DNA of 64,000 bases from Thermomonas aquatica. Lineage in GTDB: Bacteria; Pseudomonadota; Gammaproteobacteria; Xanthomonadales; Xanthomonadaceae. Shown piece after piece: positions 36,004 through 45,579 of this stretch. Numbering within the stretch: position 1 is the first letter of the stretch; every line of letters starts with the position of its first letter. The stretch lies in NCBI RefSeq assembly GCF_006337105.1, contig NZ_CP040871.1, positions 2,808,501 to 2,872,500 of the forward strand, written 5' to 3'. Under the pieces are notes generated by a model. It was not told the DNA's origin. It saw only the letters and a list, made by a program, of their open reading frames with translations, and searched no databases. The position numbers and the translations under genes were made by a program.

Positions 36004-38856
36004 GTGACCGATAAAACCGACAACCCCTACAAGGCCACCATCCTGCTGCCGGAGACCGCGTTCCCGATGCGCGGCGACCTGCCCAAGCGCGAACCCGACA
36101 CGCTGGCGCGCTGGGAAAGCGAAGGCCTGTACGCGCAACTCCGCAGCGTGGCCAAGGGCCGCCCGCAGTTCGTGTTGCACGACGGCCCGCCGTACGCGAA
36201 CGGCGCGATCCACCTGGGCCATGCGGTCAACAAGATCCTCAAGGACATCATCGTCAAGTCGAAGACGGTGGCCGGCTTCGATGCGCCGTACATCCCGGGT
36301 TGGGACTGCCACGGCCTGCCGATCGAGATCGCGATCGAGAAGAAGTGGGGCAAGGTCGGGGTCAAGCTGGACGCGGTCGAGTTCCGGCAGAAGTGCCGCG
36401 AGTACGCCAACGAGCAGATCGACGTGCAGCGCCGCGACTTCAAGCGCCTCGGCGTGCTGGGCGATTGGGACAATCCGTACCGCACGCTGGACTTCAAGTT
36501 CGAGGCCGACGAGATCCGCGCGCTCGCGAAAGTGGTCGAGAACGGTCACCTGCTGCGTGGGGTGAAGCCGGTGTACTGGTGCTTCGATTGCGGTTCCGCA
36601 CTCGCGGAAGCGGAGATCGAGTACCAGGACAAGGTCTCGCCCGCAGTCGACGTGGCCTACGCCGCGCGCGAGAACAAGAAGATCGCCGGCGTGTTCGGCA
36701 TCGGCGTGCCCGATGGCGTCGAGATCGCGGTGCCGATCTGGACCACCACGCCGTGGACGCTGCCGGCATCGCTGGCGATCTCGATGGGCCCGGAACTCGA
36801 TTATGTGTTGGTCGAAGGCCCGGCCAAGGGCGACGGTTCGCGGCGTTGGCTGGTGCTGGCCGAAGCGCTGGCGGAGAAGGCGCTCAAGCGCTACGGCGTC
36901 GATGAAGTCGTGCTGCTCGGCCGCGCCAGCGGCGAGAAGCTCGAGAACATGTTGTTCGCGCATCCGTTCTATCCGGAGCGCGACATCCCGATCCTGCTCG
37001 GCGACCACGTCAGCGCCGAAGACGGCACCGGCGCCGTGCATACCGCGCCCGGCCACGGCCAGGAAGACTTCGCGGTCTCGCAGAAGTACGGCCTGGTCGA
37101 GAAGTATTCGGCAGCGCAGCTCAATCCGGTCGATGGTCGCGGCGTGTACCTGACGTCGACGCCGCCCGCCGACGGCGTCGAGCTCGCCGGCATGCATGTG
37201 TGGAAGGCCAACGACGCGCTGGTCGAGGTGCTGCGCGCGAACGAAGCGCTGCTCGCGTTCTCCAAGCTGACCCACAGCTACCCGCATTGCTGGCGGCACA
37301 AGACGCCGGTGGCGTTCCGGGCCACCCCGCAGTGGTTCATCTCGATGGACCAGGCGAACCTGCGCAGCGACGCACTGGCCGCGATCAAGGGCGTGAAGTG
37401 GTACCCGGAATGGGGCGAGGCGCGCATCGCCGGGATGGTGGCGGACCGCCCGGACTGGACGATCTCGCGCCAGCGTACCTGGGGCGTGCCGATCGCCTTG
37501 TTCGTGCATCGCGAAACCGGCGAGCCGCATCCGCGCAGCGTCGAGCTGATGCGCGCCGTGGCCGAGCGCGTGGAGCAGGGCGGCGTCGACGTCTGGTATT
37601 CGCTCGATGCCGCCGAACTGCTCGGCGACGAAGCGAAGGATTACGACAAGATCACCGACATCCTCGATGTCTGGTTCGATTCCGGCGTCACCCACGAAGC
37701 CGTGCTGTTGCCGCGCGGCCTTGGCAAGCCCGCCGACCTCTACCTGGAAGGTTCCGACCAGCATCGCGGCTGGTTCCAGTCTTCGCTGCTCACCGGCGTC
37801 GCCATCGACAAGGCCGCGCCGTACCGGCAATGCCTGACCCACGGCTTCACCGTGGACGAGCACGGCCGCAAGATGTCGAAGTCGCTGGGCAACGGCATCG
37901 AGCCGCAGGACATCATGAAGACCCTGGGCGCGGACATCCTGCGCCTGTGGATCGCCAGCGCCGACTACAGCAACGAGATGTCGCTGTCGCAGGAGATCCT
38001 CAAGCGCAACGCCGATGCCTATCGCCGCATCCGCAACACCGCGCGTTTCCTGCTCGGCAACCTGCACGGCTTCGACCCGGCGCGCGACCTGCGCGCGCTC
38101 GACGACATGGTCGCGCTGGACCGCTGGATCGTGCATCGCGCCTGGCAGGTGCAGGAAGAGATCGCCAAGGCCTACGCGGACTACGACTTCGCCGCGGTGG
38201 TGCAGGCGCTGATGAACTTCTGCAGCGTCGACCTGGGTTCGCTCTACCTCGACGTGACCAAGGACCGGCTGTACACGATGGGCGAGGATTCGCGCGGGCG
38301 TCGCAGCGCGCAGTCGGCGATGTTCCGCATCGCCGAGGCCTTCGTGCGCTGGATCGCGCCGGTGCTGAGCTTCACCGCCGACGAGATGTGGGGCCACCTG
38401 CCGGGCGAGCGCGCCGGCAACGTGCTGTTCGCGACCTGGTACGACGGCCTCGCGCCGCTGGCGGACGATGCCGCGCTGTCGGCAGCGGACATGGACGGCT
38501 TGCTGGCGCTGCGCGAGCAGGTCGCCAAGGTGCTGGAACCGATGCGCGCCGCCGGCGAGATCGGCGCCGCGCTGGATGCGGAAATCGAATTGCGCTGCGG
38601 CGTCGCCGAGCAGAACCGGCTGGCGCCGCTGGCCGACGAACTGCGCTTCCTGTTCATCAGCGGCGACGTGCGGGTGGTGCCGGACGCGGAGGCGAAGGGC
38701 GTGGTCGGCGTGTTTGCGCAAGCGACGACTAAGGCCAAATGCGTGCGTTGCTGGCATCGCCGCGGGGACGTCGGTGCGGATCCGCGGCATCCGGAGCTGT
38801 GCATGCGCTGCGTGTCCAACATCGAAGGCCCCGGCGAAACACGGGAGTGGTTCTGA
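36004..38856 (+). CDS. ileS: isoleucyl-tRNA synthetase
   Basis: 950 residues. Class I signatures are [15 protein letters not shown] (HIGH) and [10 protein letters not shown] (KMSKS), with the editing domain containing [12 protein letters not shown] and the C-terminal zinc finger [12 protein letters not shown] ... CMRCVSN. The GTG at 36004 ([15 protein letters not shown]) was taken as start because homology begins there; another GTG is at 35959. The stop overlaps the lspA start (TGATG). Confidence 0.98.
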   Translation: MTDKTDNPYKATILLPETAFPMRGDLPKREPDTLARWESEGLYAQLRSVAKGRPQFVLHDGPPYANGAIHLGHAVNKILKDIIVKSKTVAGFDAPYIPGWDCHGLPIEIAIEKKWGKVGVKLDAVEFRQKCREYANEQIDVQRRDFKRLGVLGDWDNPYRTLDFKFEADEIRALAKVVENGHLLRGVKPVYWCFDCGSALAEAEIEYQDKVSPAVDVAYAARENKKIAGVFGIGVPDGVEIAVPIWTTTPWTLPASLAISMGPELDYVLVEGPAKGDGSRRWLVLAEALAEKALKRYGVDEVVLLGRASGEKLENMLFAHPFYPERDIPILLGDHVSAEDGTGAVHTAPGHGQEDFAVSQKYGLVEKYSAAQLNPVDGRGVYLTSTPPADGVELAGMHVWKANDALVEVLRANEALLAFSKLTHSYPHCWRHKTPVAFRATPQWFISMDQANLRSDALAAIKGVKWYPEWGEARIAGMVADRPDWTISRQRTWGVPIALFVHRETGEPHPRSVELMRAVAERVEQGGVDVWYSLDAAELLGDEAKDYDKITDILDVWFDSGVTHEAVLLPRGLGKPADLYLEGSDQHRGWFQSSLLTGVAIDKAAPYRQCLTHGFTVDEHGRKMSKSLGNGIEPQDIMKTLGADILRLWIASADYSNEMSLSQEILKRNADAYRRIRNTARFLLGNLHGFDPARDLRALDDMVALDRWIVHRAWQVQEEIAKAYADYDFAAVVQALMNFCSVDLGSLYLDVTKDRLYTMGEDSRGRRSAQSAMFRIAEAFVRWIAPVLSFTADEMWGHLPGERAGNVLFATWYDGLAPLADDAALSAADMDGLLALREQVAKVLEPMRAAGEIGAALDAEIELRCGVAEQNRLAPLADELRFLFISGDVRVVPDAEAKGVVGVFAQATTKAKCVRCWHRRGDVGADPRHPELCMRCVSNIEGPGETREWF

Positions 38857-39359
38857 TGGCCGCGCCGGTCAAGCCGAATGCGTTGCCCTGGCTGTTGGCA
38901 TCGGTCATCGTCGTCGTCGTCGACCAGTGGTCGAAGGCCTGGGTGTTGCACGCACTGCCGGAATTCACCGCGGTGCCGGTGATCGACGGTTTCTGGAACT
39001 GGTACCGCACCTACAACACCGGCGCGGCCTTCAGCTTCCTCGCCGATGCCGGCGGCTGGCAGAAGTACTTCTTCGCCACGCTCGCCTTCGCCATCAGCGG
39101 GCTGATGGCGTGGATGCTGTCGCGCACGCCGCGCGGCGACTGGAAGCAGGCGCTGCCGCTGGCGCTGGTGATCGGCGGCGCGCTGGGCAACGTGATCGAC
39201 CGCTTCATGCACGGCCACGTGGTCGATTTCATCCAGTGGTACGTCGGCGAGCACTATTGGCCGGCGTTCAACATCGCCGACTGCGCGGTGGTCGGCGGCG
39301 CCATCGGCATCGGCCTGTTCGGGCTGCTGTCGGGCAAGCCGAAAGCGCAGGGCGGATAA
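38856..39359 (+). CDS. lspA: lipoprotein signal peptidase (signal peptidase II)
   Basis: 167 residues with four membrane segments. The two catalytic aspartates are in [14 protein letters not shown] and [12 protein letters not shown]. It cleaves lipoprotein signal peptides, which here would include GH47, PstS, PCuAC and the RND/NodT-type channel. It overlaps ileS and is 7 bp from ispH. Confidence 0.97.
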   Translation: MAAPVKPNALPWLLASVIVVVVDQWSKAWVLHALPEFTAVPVIDGFWNWYRTYNTGAAFSFLADAGGWQKYFFATLAFAISGLMAWMLSRTPRGDWKQALPLALVIGGALGNVIDRFMHGHVVDFIQWYVGEHYWPAFNIADCAVVGGAIGIGLFGLLSGKPKAQGG

Positions 39360-39366
39360 TCGCGGC

Positions 39367-40320
39367 ATGGATATCCTGCTCGCCAACCCGCGCGGTTTCT
39401 GCGCCGGCGTCGATCGTGCCATCGAGATCGTCAAGCGCGCCATCGAGACCCTGGGCGCGCCGATCTACGTGCGCCACGAGGTCGTGCACAACAAGTTCGT
39501 GGTCGACGACCTGAAGGCGCGCGGCGCGATCTTCGTCGAGGAACTGGACGAAGTGCCGGACGGCAACACGGTGATCTTCAGCGCGCACGGCGTCTCGCAG
39601 GCGGTGCGCCGCGAAGCGGAACGCCGCGGCCTGAAGGTGTTCGATGCCACTTGCCCGCTGGTGACGAAGGTGCACCTGGAAGTGGCGCGGCAATGCCGCA
39701 ACGGCCGCGACATGGTCTTGATCGGCCACGCCGGGCATCCGGAAGTGGAAGGCACGATGGGGCAGTGGAACCGCGAGGGCGGCATCGGCAGCATCCACCT
39801 GGTCGAGGACATCGATGACGTTGCCACGCTCGAGATCGCGCAGCCTGGCAACTGCTCGTTCACCACCCAGACCACGCTGAGCGTGGACGACACCCGCGAC
39901 ATCATCGCCGCGTTGAAGGCCCGCTTCCCGGAGATGCAGGGGCCGAAGAACGACGACATCTGCTACGCCACCCAGAACCGCCAGGACGCCGTGCGCGAGC
40001 TGGTCGGCGAGGGCTGCGACGCGGTGCTGGTGGTCGGCTCGCCGAATTCCTCCAATTCCAACCGCCTGCGCGAGCTGGCCGAACGCGAAGGTGCGGCGGC
40101 CTGGCTGATCGATGGCGCCGACGAGATCGATCCCGCCTGGGTGGCGGGGCGCAAGCGCATCGGCGTCACCGCCGGCGCCTCCGCGCCCGACGTGCTGGTG
40201 CAGGGCGTGCTCGCGCGGCTGCGCGAGCTCGGTGCGGCCAGCGTGCGCGAGCTGCATGGCGAGCCGGAAGACATGGTGTTCGCCCTGCCCAAGGAACTGC
40301 GCCTGCGGCTGGTGGACTGA
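39367..40320 (+). CDS. ispH: IspH, HMBPP reductase
   Basis: 317 residues. The three [4Fe-4S] Cys are in [24 protein letters not shown] and [14 protein letters not shown], and FSAHGVS and [10 protein letters not shown] are family blocks. It makes IPP and DMAPP, the last step of the MEP pathway. It ends the murJ-to-ispH block. Confidence 0.98.
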   Translation: MDILLANPRGFCAGVDRAIEIVKRAIETLGAPIYVRHEVVHNKFVVDDLKARGAIFVEELDEVPDGNTVIFSAHGVSQAVRREAERRGLKVFDATCPLVTKVHLEVARQCRNGRDMVLIGHAGHPEVEGTMGQWNREGGIGSIHLVEDIDDVATLEIAQPGNCSFTTQTTLSVDDTRDIIAALKARFPEMQGPKNDDICYATQNRQDAVRELVGEGCDAVLVVGSPNSSNSNRLRELAEREGAAAWLIDGADEIDPAWVAGRKRIGVTAGASAPDVLVQGVLARLRELGAASVRELHGEPEDMVFALPKELRLRLVD

Positions 40321-40325
40321 CGCGC

Positions 40326-40352
40326 GAACGCCACGCTTCAAGCGTGGCGTTC
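40326..40352 (+). terminator. strong hairpin after ispH, possible weak terminator
   Basis: GAACGCCACGC-TTCAA-GCGTGGCGTTC is a perfect 11-bp stem 5 bp after the ispH stop, but is followed by GGTAGCGC rather than a T-run. It may need Rho or act on mRNA 3' stability. Confidence 0.55.
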
Positions 40353-40490
40353 GGTAGCGCAGAAAAGCGGGGCGGCCGGGATGGGCGACGCGCTGCGTCA
40401 CTGACGAGGAACCACCGGCGCCCCGGGGGAGGAGCGGGCAACGTCCGTGTCGCCCGTTCCCGAATGCTGCCCGCATCGAGGCAGGTTCGC

Positions 40491-40511
40491 CATGACAGGA
40501 TTGCTGTCATG
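40491..40511. promoter_or_regulatory. palindrome CATGACAG-GATTG-CTGTCATG upstream of XRE gene
   Basis: Perfect 8-bp arms around a 5-nt centre, 109 bp upstream of the XRE regulator start. It is a plausible operator for that regulator. The ATGACAG/CTGTCAT half-sites are inverted, so it is not a PHO box. Confidence 0.6.
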
Positions 40512-40619
40512 CCCATGTACAGGCGTTCTGCATATTGGGGTTCCGGTGGAATTGACAGCCAGCGTGTGCATAATAGGGACAGTGTTGATGGCCGCCAGCA
40601 AGGCTGGCAAGTCGGGCTC

Positions 40620-41003
40620 ATGAAGATGCAGGAACGGATCCGGCGCGCGCGTCGCAAGGCCGGTTTGTCGCAGGCGGGCCTGGCGGAGCTCGTCAAGGTC
40701 CAGCGCAGCGCGGTTTCCAACTGGGAATCCGCGAACGACGTGCAGCCGTCGATGCAGAACATGGTGGCGATCGCCCGCGCCTGCCGCGTCTCGATCGAAT
40801 GGCTGGGCACGGGCCGCGGCGGCATGACATCCGACCCGGAAGCGCTGGCCGACATTCCCGCGGCGGATGCCGAACTGGTGGATGCGCACGAGGAACGCGC
40901 GCTGCTGGCGGCGTACCGCAACCTGGCGCGCCGTTCGCAGCACCTGGTCATGGAATTGATCCTTGCCCTGCAGGCCGGGCACCGCGGAAGCAAGGCGAGG
41001 TGA
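40620..41003 (+). CDS. XRE-family helix-turn-helix regulator
   Basis: 127 residues. The N-terminal Cro/CI domain is RIRRARRKAGLSQAGLAELVKVQRSAVSNWES with the usual end MVAIARACRVSIEWLGTGRG (residues 3-66). The C-terminal 60 residues are helical and have no LexA-type protease Ser/Lys dyad. It stands alone between ispH and a tRNA gene. A palindrome 109 bp upstream is a candidate operator. Target genes unknown; phage-like origin possible but no other phage gene is nearby. Confidence 0.85.
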   Translation: MKMQERIRRARRKAGLSQAGLAELVKVQRSAVSNWESANDVQPSMQNMVAIARACRVSIEWLGTGRGGMTSDPEALADIPAADAELVDAHEERALLAAYRNLARRSQHLVMELILALQAGHRGSKAR

Positions 41004-41060
41004 GGGATTGCCGCGTTCTCGCTGGAACGCCGGCCCGGCAGCGGCTAGAATTGCGCCCAC

Positions 41061-41136
41061 GCCGGAATAGCTCAGTTGGTAGAGCACGTCATTCGTAATG
41101 ATGGGGTCGTAGGTTCGATTCCTATTTCCGGCACCA
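41061..41136 (+). tRNA. tRNA-Thr, anticodon CGT
   Basis: 76 nt folding as a full cloverleaf: acceptor GCCGGAA/TTCCGGC, D arm GCTC-AGTTGGTA-GAGC, anticodon stem CGTCA/TGATG with loop TTCGTAA (anticodon CGT, reads ACG), T arm GTAGG-TTCGATT-CCTAT, discriminator A and encoded CCA. Confidence 0.97.
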
Positions 41137-41149
41137 GCTGCAACGAAGA

Positions 41150-41173
41150 AGCCCGCCCCGCGCGGGCTTTTTC
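41150..41173 (+). terminator. intrinsic terminator after tRNA-Thr
   Basis: AGCCCGC-CCCGC-GCGGGCT followed by TTTT, 13 bp after the tRNA end. Confidence 0.88.
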
Positions 41174-41219
41174 GTGCCCGCGTCTTAACGGCTGCGACCT
41201 GTGGCGGCTAGGATGCGGC

Positions 41220-42623
41220 ATGGCCAAGACCGCATCCAGCACATCCTCGGCGAAACGCCGGACCGCCTACGTCTGCGGCGAATGCGGCGCCGACTACGCC
41301 AAGTGGCAGGGCCAGTGCGATGCCTGCGGTGCATGGAATACGCTGGGCGAGGTCGTGCTGGAAAGCGCGGCGCAGGCGGCATCGCCGGCGTCGCGGCGCG
41401 GCGGCTGGGCGGGCAAGGTGGATGCGCCGAAAGTGACCGCGTTGGCGGACGTGCGCGCGGACGCGCAGGCGCGGGTGTCCACCGGCATCGGCGAATTCGA
41501 CCGCGTGCTCGGCGGCGGCCTGGCCGAAGGCGCGGTGGTGCTGGTCGGCGGCGATCCCGGCATCGGCAAGTCGACGCTGCTGCTGCAGGCGCTGGCGCTG
41601 ATGGCGGCGAAATTGCCGGGCCTGTACGTGACCGGCGAGGAATCCCTCGCGCAGGTGGCCGGGCGCGGGCAGCGCCTGGGCCTGCCGCTCGACGGCGTGC
41701 AGGCGCTGGCCGAAACCTGCGTCGAGCGCATCCTCGAGCATGCGCTCGCGGCGCAGCCGAAACTGATCGTCGCCGATTCCATCCAGACCCTGTGGACGGA
41801 CACGCTGAGCGCGGCGCCGGGTTCGGTGTCGCAGGTGCGCGAGGCCGCGGCGCGGCTGGTGCGCTATGCCAAGGAGACCGGCACCGCGGTGTTCCTGGTC
41901 GGGCATGTCACCAAGGAAGGCGGCATCGCCGGTCCGCGCGTGCTGGAGCACATGGTGGATGCCGTGCTGTATTTCGAGGGCGATTCCGGTTCGCGCTTCC
42001 GCGTGTTGCGCGCGTTCAAGAACCGCTTCGGTGCGGTCAACGAGCTCGGCGTGTTCGCGATGGGCGACAAGGGCTTGCGCGAGGTGCCGAATCCGTCCGC
42101 GATCTTCCTGTCCGGCGCCAGCGCGCCACAGCCCGGCAGTTGCGTGATGGTCACCCGCGAAGGCACCCGGCCGCTGCTGGTGGAGGTGCAGGCATTGGTG
42201 GATGCCTCGCCGCTGTCGAATCCGCGTCGCGTGGCGGTGGGCATGGAAGGCAACCGGTTGGCGATGCTGCTGGCGGTGCTGCATCGGCATGGCGGGATCA
42301 TGACCGGCGACCAGGACGTGTTCGTCAACGTGGTCGGCGGCATCCGCGTGCAGGAAACCGCCGCGGACTTGCCGGTGCTGCTGGCGGTGCTGTCGTCGTT
42401 GCGCGACAGGCCGCTGCCGGAAAAGACGATCGCCTTCGGCGAAGTCGGCCTGAGCGGCGAGATCCGCCCGGTGCCGAACGGCGAGGAGCGCCTCAACGAA
42501 GCGGCGACGCACGGTTTCAAGCGCGCCATCGTGGCCAAGGCCAATGCGCCGAAGTCCGGCAGCTACAAGGGCATGCAGGTGATCGCGGTCGAACGCCTGG
42601 CCGAGGCGCTGGAGCACGCGTAG
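41220..42623 (+). CDS. radA: RadA recombination protein
   Basis: 467 residues. Order: zinc finger CGECGADYAKWQGQCDACGAW (about 19-39, a C4 site), RecA-like ATPase with GDPGIGKSTLLLQ and the KNRFG motif, then a Lon-like domain (VFVNVVGGIRVQETAADLPVLLA, AFGEVGLSGEIRPV). A branch-migration helicase in recombinational repair. It is 7 bp convergent with the emrB-type gene; no terminator hairpin was seen between them. Confidence 0.97.
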   Translation: MAKTASSTSSAKRRTAYVCGECGADYAKWQGQCDACGAWNTLGEVVLESAAQAASPASRRGGWAGKVDAPKVTALADVRADAQARVSTGIGEFDRVLGGGLAEGAVVLVGGDPGIGKSTLLLQALALMAAKLPGLYVTGEESLAQVAGRGQRLGLPLDGVQALAETCVERILEHALAAQPKLIVADSIQTLWTDTLSAAPGSVSQVREAAARLVRYAKETGTAVFLVGHVTKEGGIAGPRVLEHMVDAVLYFEGDSGSRFRVLRAFKNRFGAVNELGVFAMGDKGLREVPNPSAIFLSGASAPQPGSCVMVTREGTRPLLVEVQALVDASPLSNPRRVAVGMEGNRLAMLLAVLHRHGGIMTGDQDVFVNVVGGIRVQETAADLPVLLAVLSSLRDRPLPEKTIAFGEVGLSGEIRPVPNGEERLNEAATHGFKRAIVAKANAPKSGSYKGMQVIAVERLAEALEHA

Positions 42624-42630
42624 TCCCCGT

Positions 42631-44223
42631 TCAATGCCCGCCGGCCGCGGCACCGCCGGCCTTGGCGGCGAACGGCGGCTTGGCGATCCAGACGAAGGCG
42701 ATCACGCACAGGAACAGGATCCCGAGCAGGTGGAAGATCTCGTTGAAGCCGAGCTGCGCGGCCTGGTTGGAGATCATCCGTTCCAGCACCGCCGCGCCGC
42801 GCTGCAGGTCGCCGCCGCCGTATTGGGCCACGGCCTGCAGCGTGTTCGGATCGTAGGCGGAAATCCTTTCGGTGAGGTGGGCGTGGTGCACCGCGCCGCG
42901 TTCGGTCCAGGCATAGGTGGTCAGCGATGCGGCGAAGCTGCCGCCCAGGGTGCGCACGAAGGTAGCGAGCCCCGAGCCGGCGGCGATCTCGTGCGGTTCC
43001 AGGTCGGACAGCAGGATCTGCAGCACCGGCATGAAGAACAGCGCCACGCCGATGCCCTGGAACAGCTGCACCCAGGCCACGTGGGCGAAGTCCACGTCCA
43101 GGTTGAAGTAGGAACGGGTGAAGCTGGTCAGCGACATCGCCACGAAGGCCACGCTGGCCAGCATGCGCAGGTCGAAGCGGTTGGCGTACTTGCCGACGAA
43201 TGGCGTGAGCAGCACCGGCAGGATGCCGATCGGCGCGGTGGCGAAGCCGGCCCAGATCGCGGTGTAGCCCAGGTTGCGCTGCAGCCACAGCGGCACCAGG
43301 ATGCCGACGCTGAAGAACGCCGAGTAGGCCAGCACCATCGCGATGGTCCCGGCGGCGAAGTTGCGGTGGCGGAACAGGCGCAGGTTGACGATCGGATCCT
43401 TGTCGGTCAGTTCCCAGATCACGAACACCGCCAGCGCGATCGCCGAGACGATGGCCAGCACCACGATCGTGGTGGAGTGGAACCAGTCCTCGTCGTTGCC
43501 GAGGTCGAGCAGGATCTGCAGCGCGCCCACGCCCAGCACCAGGGTGGCCAGGCCGACGTAGTCCATCTTCGGCTTTTCCAGCCGTTCCGGGCGGCCCTTC
43601 AATTGGCGGCCCACCACCGTGCTGGCGAAGATGCCGATCGGCACGTTGACGAAGAAGATCCATTCCCAGCTGTAGTTGTCGGTGATCCAGCCGCCCAGGA
43701 TCGGGCCGGCGATGGGCGCGACCACCGTCACCATCGCCAGCAGCGCGATCGCCTGTCCGCGCCGCGCCGGCGGGTAGATCGACAGCAGCAGCGCCTGGGT
43801 GATCGGGTACATCGGCCCGGCCACGAAGCCCTGCAACGCGCGCGCCAGCACCAGCAGGCCCATGCTGTTGGCGATGCCGCACAGGAACGAGGCGATCACG
43901 AACGCCATCGTCGACCACACGAACAGCTTGCGTTCGCCGAAGCGGCGCGCCAGCCAGCCGGTCAGCGGCAGCGCGATCGCGGTGCTCACCGCGAACGAGG
44001 TGATCACCCACGTCGCCTGGTTGGCGCTGCCGCCGAGGTTGCCGGAGATGGTCGGCAGCGAGACGTTGGCGATGGTGGTGTCCAGCACCTGCATGAAGCT
44101 GGCCAGCGCCAGCCCCAGCGTGGTCAGGGCGACGTTCGGTGGGCGGAAATCCTCCGGCTTCGCCACGGCCTCGCGACCCGGCGGCAAGCCGAAGTTTTCC
44201 TCTTCTTGCGCGATGGTGGACAT
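42631..44223 (-). CDS. emrB: EmrB-type DHA2 drug:H+ antiporter
   Basis: 530 residues with 14 membrane segments, the number of the DHA2 family. MQVLDTTIANVSLPTI is the segment-1 motif D1, GWLARRFGERKLF the loop 2-3 motif A and PIAGPILGGWI the antiporter motif C. It works with the adjacent EmrA adaptor and the NodT-like outer-membrane channel as a tripartite pump. Substrate unknown. Third-from-promoter gene of a MarR-controlled operon (marR-nodT-emrA-emrB, all minus strand). Confidence 0.94.
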   Translation of the reverse strand: MSTIAQEEENFGLPPGREAVAKPEDFRPPNVALTTLGLALASFMQVLDTTIANVSLPTISGNLGGSANQATWVITSFAVSTAIALPLTGWLARRFGERKLFVWSTMAFVIASFLCGIANSMGLLVLARALQGFVAGPMYPITQALLLSIYPPARRGQAIALLAMVTVVAPIAGPILGGWITDNYSWEWIFFVNVPIGIFASTVVGRQLKGRPERLEKPKMDYVGLATLVLGVGALQILLDLGNDEDWFHSTTIVVLAIVSAIALAVFVIWELTDKDPIVNLRLFRHRNFAAGTIAMVLAYSAFFSVGILVPLWLQRNLGYTAIWAGFATAPIGILPVLLTPFVGKYANRFDLRMLASVAFVAMSLTSFTRSYFNLDVDFAHVAWVQLFQGIGVALFFMPVLQILLSDLEPHEIAAGSGLATFVRTLGGSFAASLTTYAWTERGAVHHAHLTERISAYDPNTLQAVAQYGGGDLQRGAAVLERMISNQAAQLGFNEIFHLLGILFLCVIAFVWIAKPPFAAKAGGAAAGGH

Positions 44224-44348
44224 GCGGTTCCGGGATCAGGAAGAAGGTGCAGGAGCGGCAGCGCGGTGGCTGCCGGCGACAGGGGGCGCGTTCCGACGAG
44301 GGGGAGGGATCGGGAACGCGGCCGCCTGCGCGACTCCTGCGTGGAAGG

Positions 44349-45569
44349 TCAGGCCTTGTGGCCCTGCGGCAAGTTGCTTTCGATGACGTCGCGGATCAGC
44401 GCGTCGGCATCCTTCAGCTGCTTGGCATAGGCCTGGGTGGCCAGCACCGGCTCGCGCGCGCTGGCGGCGGGCAGCACCGGGCCGTCCTGGTCGCGCACGC
44501 TGACGTCGACCGCCATGCTCATGCCCAGGCGCAGCGGGTGTTCGCGCAGCTGCTTCGGGTCCAGTTCGACCCGCACCGGCACGCGCTGCACGATCTTGAT
44601 CCAGTTGCCGCTGGCGTTCTGCGCCGGCAGCAGGGCGAACGCACTGCCGGTGCCCAGGCCCAGGCTGGTCAGCTTGCCGGTGTAGACCACCTTGTCGCCG
44701 TACACGTCGGCGACGAGTTCCACCGGCTGGCCCAGGCGCAGGTTGCGCAGCTGGGTTTCCTTGAAGTTGGCGTCGACCCACACCTGTTCCAGCGGCACCA
44801 CGGTCAGCAGGGCGGTGCCCGGCTGCACGCGCTGGCCCAGCTGCACGCTGCGCTTGCCGACATAGCCGTCGATCGGCGCGACGATCGCCGCGCGCTGCAG
44901 GTTCAGGTAGGCCTGGCGCAGCTGCGCGGCGGCGGCCTGCACCTGCGGCTGGTTGGCGACGGTGGTGGCATCGACCAGCGCGCGGTTGCGCGACAGGCTG
45001 CCGCGCGAGGCCGACAGCGCCGCTTCGGCGGACTTCAGTTGCGCCTGTGCATGCGCGAGTTCTTCGGCGGACACCGCACCGCTGGCGACCAGCCCGCTGC
45101 GGCGGGCGACGTCGGCGCGTGCCTGCGCCACCGCGACTTCGCGCGCGGCGATATCGGCCTGCGCCGAATCCACGCTGCTGTACAGCCCGCGCACCTGGCG
45201 CACGGTACCGGCGAGGTTGGCCTTGGCCTGTTCGTAGGTGACCTGCGCATCGTTCGGGTCCAGCTGCACCAGCACCTGGCCGGCCTGCACGCGCATGCCG
45301 TCCTCGGCGTGGATCTCGACCACGGTGCCCGCGGTCTGCGGGGTGATGCTGACGATGTTGCCCTGCACGTAGGCGTCGTCGGTGTCCTGGTGCCAGCGCG
45401 CGACCAGCAGGTAGTACGCCAGCCAGCCGATGCCGGCCAGCAAGGCGACGACCAGCAGGATCAGCAGCGCGCGCTTGCGCTTGCCGTTGGCCGGCTTCAG
45501 CGAACTTTGCGAGACCGGCAGCGGCGCGCCTTGGCCCGCGGAGGTGTTCGGAGTGGTTTCGGTGGTCAT
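44349..45569 (-). CDS. emrA: EmrA-type membrane-fusion (HlyD family) adaptor
   Basis: 406 residues from ATG 45569. One N-terminal membrane anchor (RALLILLVVALLAGIGWLAYYLLVA), the biotinyl-lipoyl-like DAYVQGNIVSITPQTAGTVVEI, a long periplasmic hairpin with coiled-coil Ala/Gln/Arg heptads (about 110-215) and a barrel domain with PIDGYVGKRSVQLGQRVQPGT. Connects EmrB to the outer-membrane channel. A 125-bp gap to emrB holds no gene. Confidence 0.93.
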   Translation of the reverse strand: MTTETTPNTSAGQGAPLPVSQSSLKPANGKRKRALLILLVVALLAGIGWLAYYLLVARWHQDTDDAYVQGNIVSITPQTAGTVVEIHAEDGMRVQAGQVLVQLDPNDAQVTYEQAKANLAGTVRQVRGLYSSVDSAQADIAAREVAVAQARADVARRSGLVASGAVSAEELAHAQAQLKSAEAALSASRGSLSRNRALVDATTVANQPQVQAAAAQLRQAYLNLQRAAIVAPIDGYVGKRSVQLGQRVQPGTALLTVVPLEQVWVDANFKETQLRNLRLGQPVELVADVYGDKVVYTGKLTSLGLGTGSAFALLPAQNASGNWIKIVQRVPVRVELDPKQLREHPLRLGMSMAVDVSVRDQDGPVLPAASAREPVLATQAYAKQLKDADALIRDVIESNLPQGHKA

Positions 45570-45579
45570 GTCGGGTCGC

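Larger units (their letters stand above)
40321..40619. other. 299-bp gap between ispH and the XRE gene
   Basis: It holds the ispH 3' hairpin, a palindrome (40491-40511) and TTGACA at 40552-40557 with TAATAG at 40571-40576. That spacing (13 nt) is too short for a normal promoter. The frame is open upstream of the XRE start, so an N-terminal extension of up to 90 residues cannot be excluded, but it has no homology-like features. Confidence 0.6.

Noticed and set aside
35770..38790. Antisense open frame of about 1000 codons opposite ileS
   Set aside because: Shadow of ileS on the opposite strand with no signatures and a His/Arg/Val-rich composition.
40491..40511. PHO box before the XRE gene
   Set aside because: The ATGACAG and CTGTCAT units are inverted around 5 nt, not directly repeated at 11 bp, so PhoB is unlikely.
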